Origin: Dyadobacter jiangsuensis
GTDB lineage: Bacteria; Bacteroidota; Bacteroidia; Cytophagales; Spirosomataceae
DNA length: 64,000 bases
NCBI RefSeq assembly: GCF_003014695.1
Contig: NZ_PYAS01000015.1
Coordinates: forward strand, 1-64,000
Direction: 5' to 3'
In this document: positions 62,996-64,000 of the stretch, piece by piece
How positions within the stretch are numbered: position 1 is the first letter of the stretch
Layout of the letters: each line of letters opens with the position of its first letter
Notes under the pieces: model-generated
Database searches by the model: none
Told to the model about the DNA's origin: nothing
Seen by the model: only the letters and a program-made list of their open reading frames with translations
Program-made: the position numbers and the translations under genes

Positions 62996-63218
62996 AATTT
63001 CCACTCTTAAACCTGTACCGAAGGTTAAACAAAACCTTAACCAGGGTAATCAATTATTCACTTTTGATAAACAAATGTATTATATGAGTAAATAAGCACT
63101 GCTGTTTTTTACTCTTTATAAAAAATGTTTAGAACAGCTAAATATTTTGTTTAACGTGTAGTAAAATTTTAGCCTTTCTGTAACCTTTCGAGTCGCTGAT
63201 TTTATCAATCTTTGCATT

Positions 63219-63791
63219 ATGGAAGGATTTTTTATTTTGGAAGTCGGCCGCCGGATCAAAGAAAAGCGGCTCGACAAGCGTATGACTTTGCAGGAACTTG
63301 GCGACAAATCCGGCGTCAGCAAGGGCCTGGTTTCTCAGATCGAAAACGGAAGGACGATCCCTTCGTTACCGGTAATGCTGGCTATCATACAATCCCTTGA
63401 AATTGAAGTCAGCGAATTTTTTCAGGGACTGAGCCTGCTGGAACCGACCATTCTTGTGAACCGCAAGGCGGATTACACCCCGTTTGAAAAAGAGGACGCG
63501 AAGGGATTCAGTTACAAGCGAATGATGATGCGTAACCTGCCGGCCAGCACCATCGACTTTGCGATACTGGAACTTTCCATCGACTCGCACCGGGAGGAAG
63601 TGACCACGGACGCTTACGAATTTATATATGTCATGAAAGGGACCACCGAGTACCGCGTAAATGGCCAGACGCTGGTACTGGAAGAAGGCGACTCGATATT
63701 CTTCGATGGCCGTCTTCCGCATGTCCCTAAAAACATCTCTTCATCCGCCTGTACACTGCTCGTTCTGTATTTTTTTGATCAAAATTCCTGA
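63219..63791 (+). CDS. XRE family regulator with cupin domain
   Basis: Regulator of 190 residues. The N-terminal helix-turn-helix (about 8-62, GRRIKEKRLDKRMTLQELGDKSGVSKGLVSQIENGRTIPS) is the XRE/Cro type; the C-terminal half is a cupin (about 105-185, EFIYVMKGTTEYRVNGQTLVLEEGDSIFFDGRLPHVPKN) able to bind a small ligand. Such proteins repress amino-acid or polyamine genes when ligand is absent. Its targets are not indicated. Preceded by a 223-base AT-rich gap. Confidence 0.92.
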   Translation: MEGFFILEVGRRIKEKRLDKRMTLQELGDKSGVSKGLVSQIENGRTIPSLPVMLAIIQSLEIEVSEFFQGLSLLEPTILVNRKADYTPFEKEDAKGFSYKRMMMRNLPASTIDFAILELSIDSHREEVTTDAYEFIYVMKGTTEYRVNGQTLVLEEGDSIFFDGRLPHVPKNISSSACTLLVLYFFDQNS

Positions 63792-63816
63792 GGCAGCCGG
63801 TATGAGATCCCTCCCC

Positions 63817-64000
63817 CTATACCATTGAATCAGCCCTGCTTTCGACAATGGGAATCAACTCCAACAGATTGTCGATGATAAAATCGGGGCTTGCCTCCCT
63901 GAGCTGAGCTTCGGTATGTGCGCCGGTCGTAACGCCTATGCTGAAACGGCAACCCGCATTACGGCCTTCTTCAATATCGACCTTCGAGTCACCTACTTTC
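63817..64000 (-). CDS. HAD family phosphatase, 3' end only
   Basis: Leftward reading frame entering from the right edge; the last 60 residues plus stop codon are present. It shows HAD motif IV, KVGDSKVDIEEGRNAG, followed by CRFSIGVTTGAHTEAQL and PDFIIDNLLELIPIV, the C-terminal end usual for phosphoglycolate- or phosphonatase-like hydrolases. The nucleophile motif lies outside the window. Partial, so the exact enzyme is open. Confidence 0.85.
   Translation of the reverse strand, partial: KVGDSKVDIEEGRNAGCRFSIGVTTGAHTEAQLREASPDFIIDNLLELIPIVESRADSMV

Noticed and set aside
1..64000. tRNA, rRNA or riboswitch genes
   Set aside because: No cloverleaf, rRNA-like or recognised riboswitch sequence was noticed on either strand; a covariance-model scan would be decisive.

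Overview
The window looks like a chromosomal segment of a Bacteroidota bacterium, most in the style of Cytophagales such as Dyadobacter (inference from gene content only). Supporting signs are a SusC/SusD pair, several carboxypeptidase-regulatory-domain outer-membrane proteins, a type IX secretion (T9SS) sorting tail, a lipoprotein form of TamA (TamL) beside TamB, many lipobox signal peptides, few Shine-Dalgarno sites, and a Bacteroidota-type promoter box (TAnnTTTG). Most of the window is moderately GC-rich. No tRNA, rRNA, CRISPR array, transposase, integrase or phage gene was seen.

Layout. 1-5.9 kb: SusC/SusD pair behind a DUF1684 protein, all leftward. 6.1-7.5 kb: an AT-richer two-gene cassette (DUF3800 protein plus a small protein resembling BECR/RelE-type RNases) with its own promoter-like box and a leader hairpin. 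7.6-9.9 kb: AraC regulator and an exported cytosine-deaminase-like amidohydrolase. 9.9-10.4 kb: a composite repeat island made of two oppositely oriented arrays of a 10-bp TGAC-headed motif around palindromic REP-like sequence. 10.5-19.5 kb: a DUF6055 metalloprotease-like protein (rightward), then a leftward cluster of Kelch-like lipoprotein, planctomycete-type cytochrome (PSCyt/DUF1553), DUF1501 and GH32 beta-fructosidase. 19.6-31.5 kb: HD phosphohydrolase, plug-only carboxypeptidase-like protein, glycosyltransferase, RhiA-like protein, TonB receptor with a beta-helix lipoprotein, an orphan helical protein and a T9SS-exported glycosidase-like protein.

31.5-44 kb: universal stress protein, luciferase-like oxidoreductase, NADP-type glutamate dehydrogenase, small envelope proteins, and a leftward dicarboxylate module (OprO/P-like porin, DASS/CitT-type carrier, SdhA, SdhB) that lacks any sdhC-like membrane anchor. 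44.3-51.4 kb: a rightward run of seven envelope genes (PCMD, two beta-barrel proteins, DUF4833, S41 and M61 peptidases, one unknown). 51.5-54 kb: a mechanosensitive-channel gene broken into two ORFs by what look like two one-base homopolymer changes. 54.3-63 kb: a four-gene operon ending in tamB-tamL. 63.2-64 kb: XRE-cupin regulator and the 3' end of a HAD phosphatase that runs off the window.

Most genes serve the cell envelope: import (TonB/SusCD, porin), outer-membrane assembly (TamB/TamL), extracytoplasmic hydrolysis (GH32, T9SS glycosidase-like, peptidases) and envelope stress (channel, acyltransferase). The strongest candidates for something undescribed are the DUF3800/BECR-like cassette with its leader hairpin, and the inverted decamer-array island.
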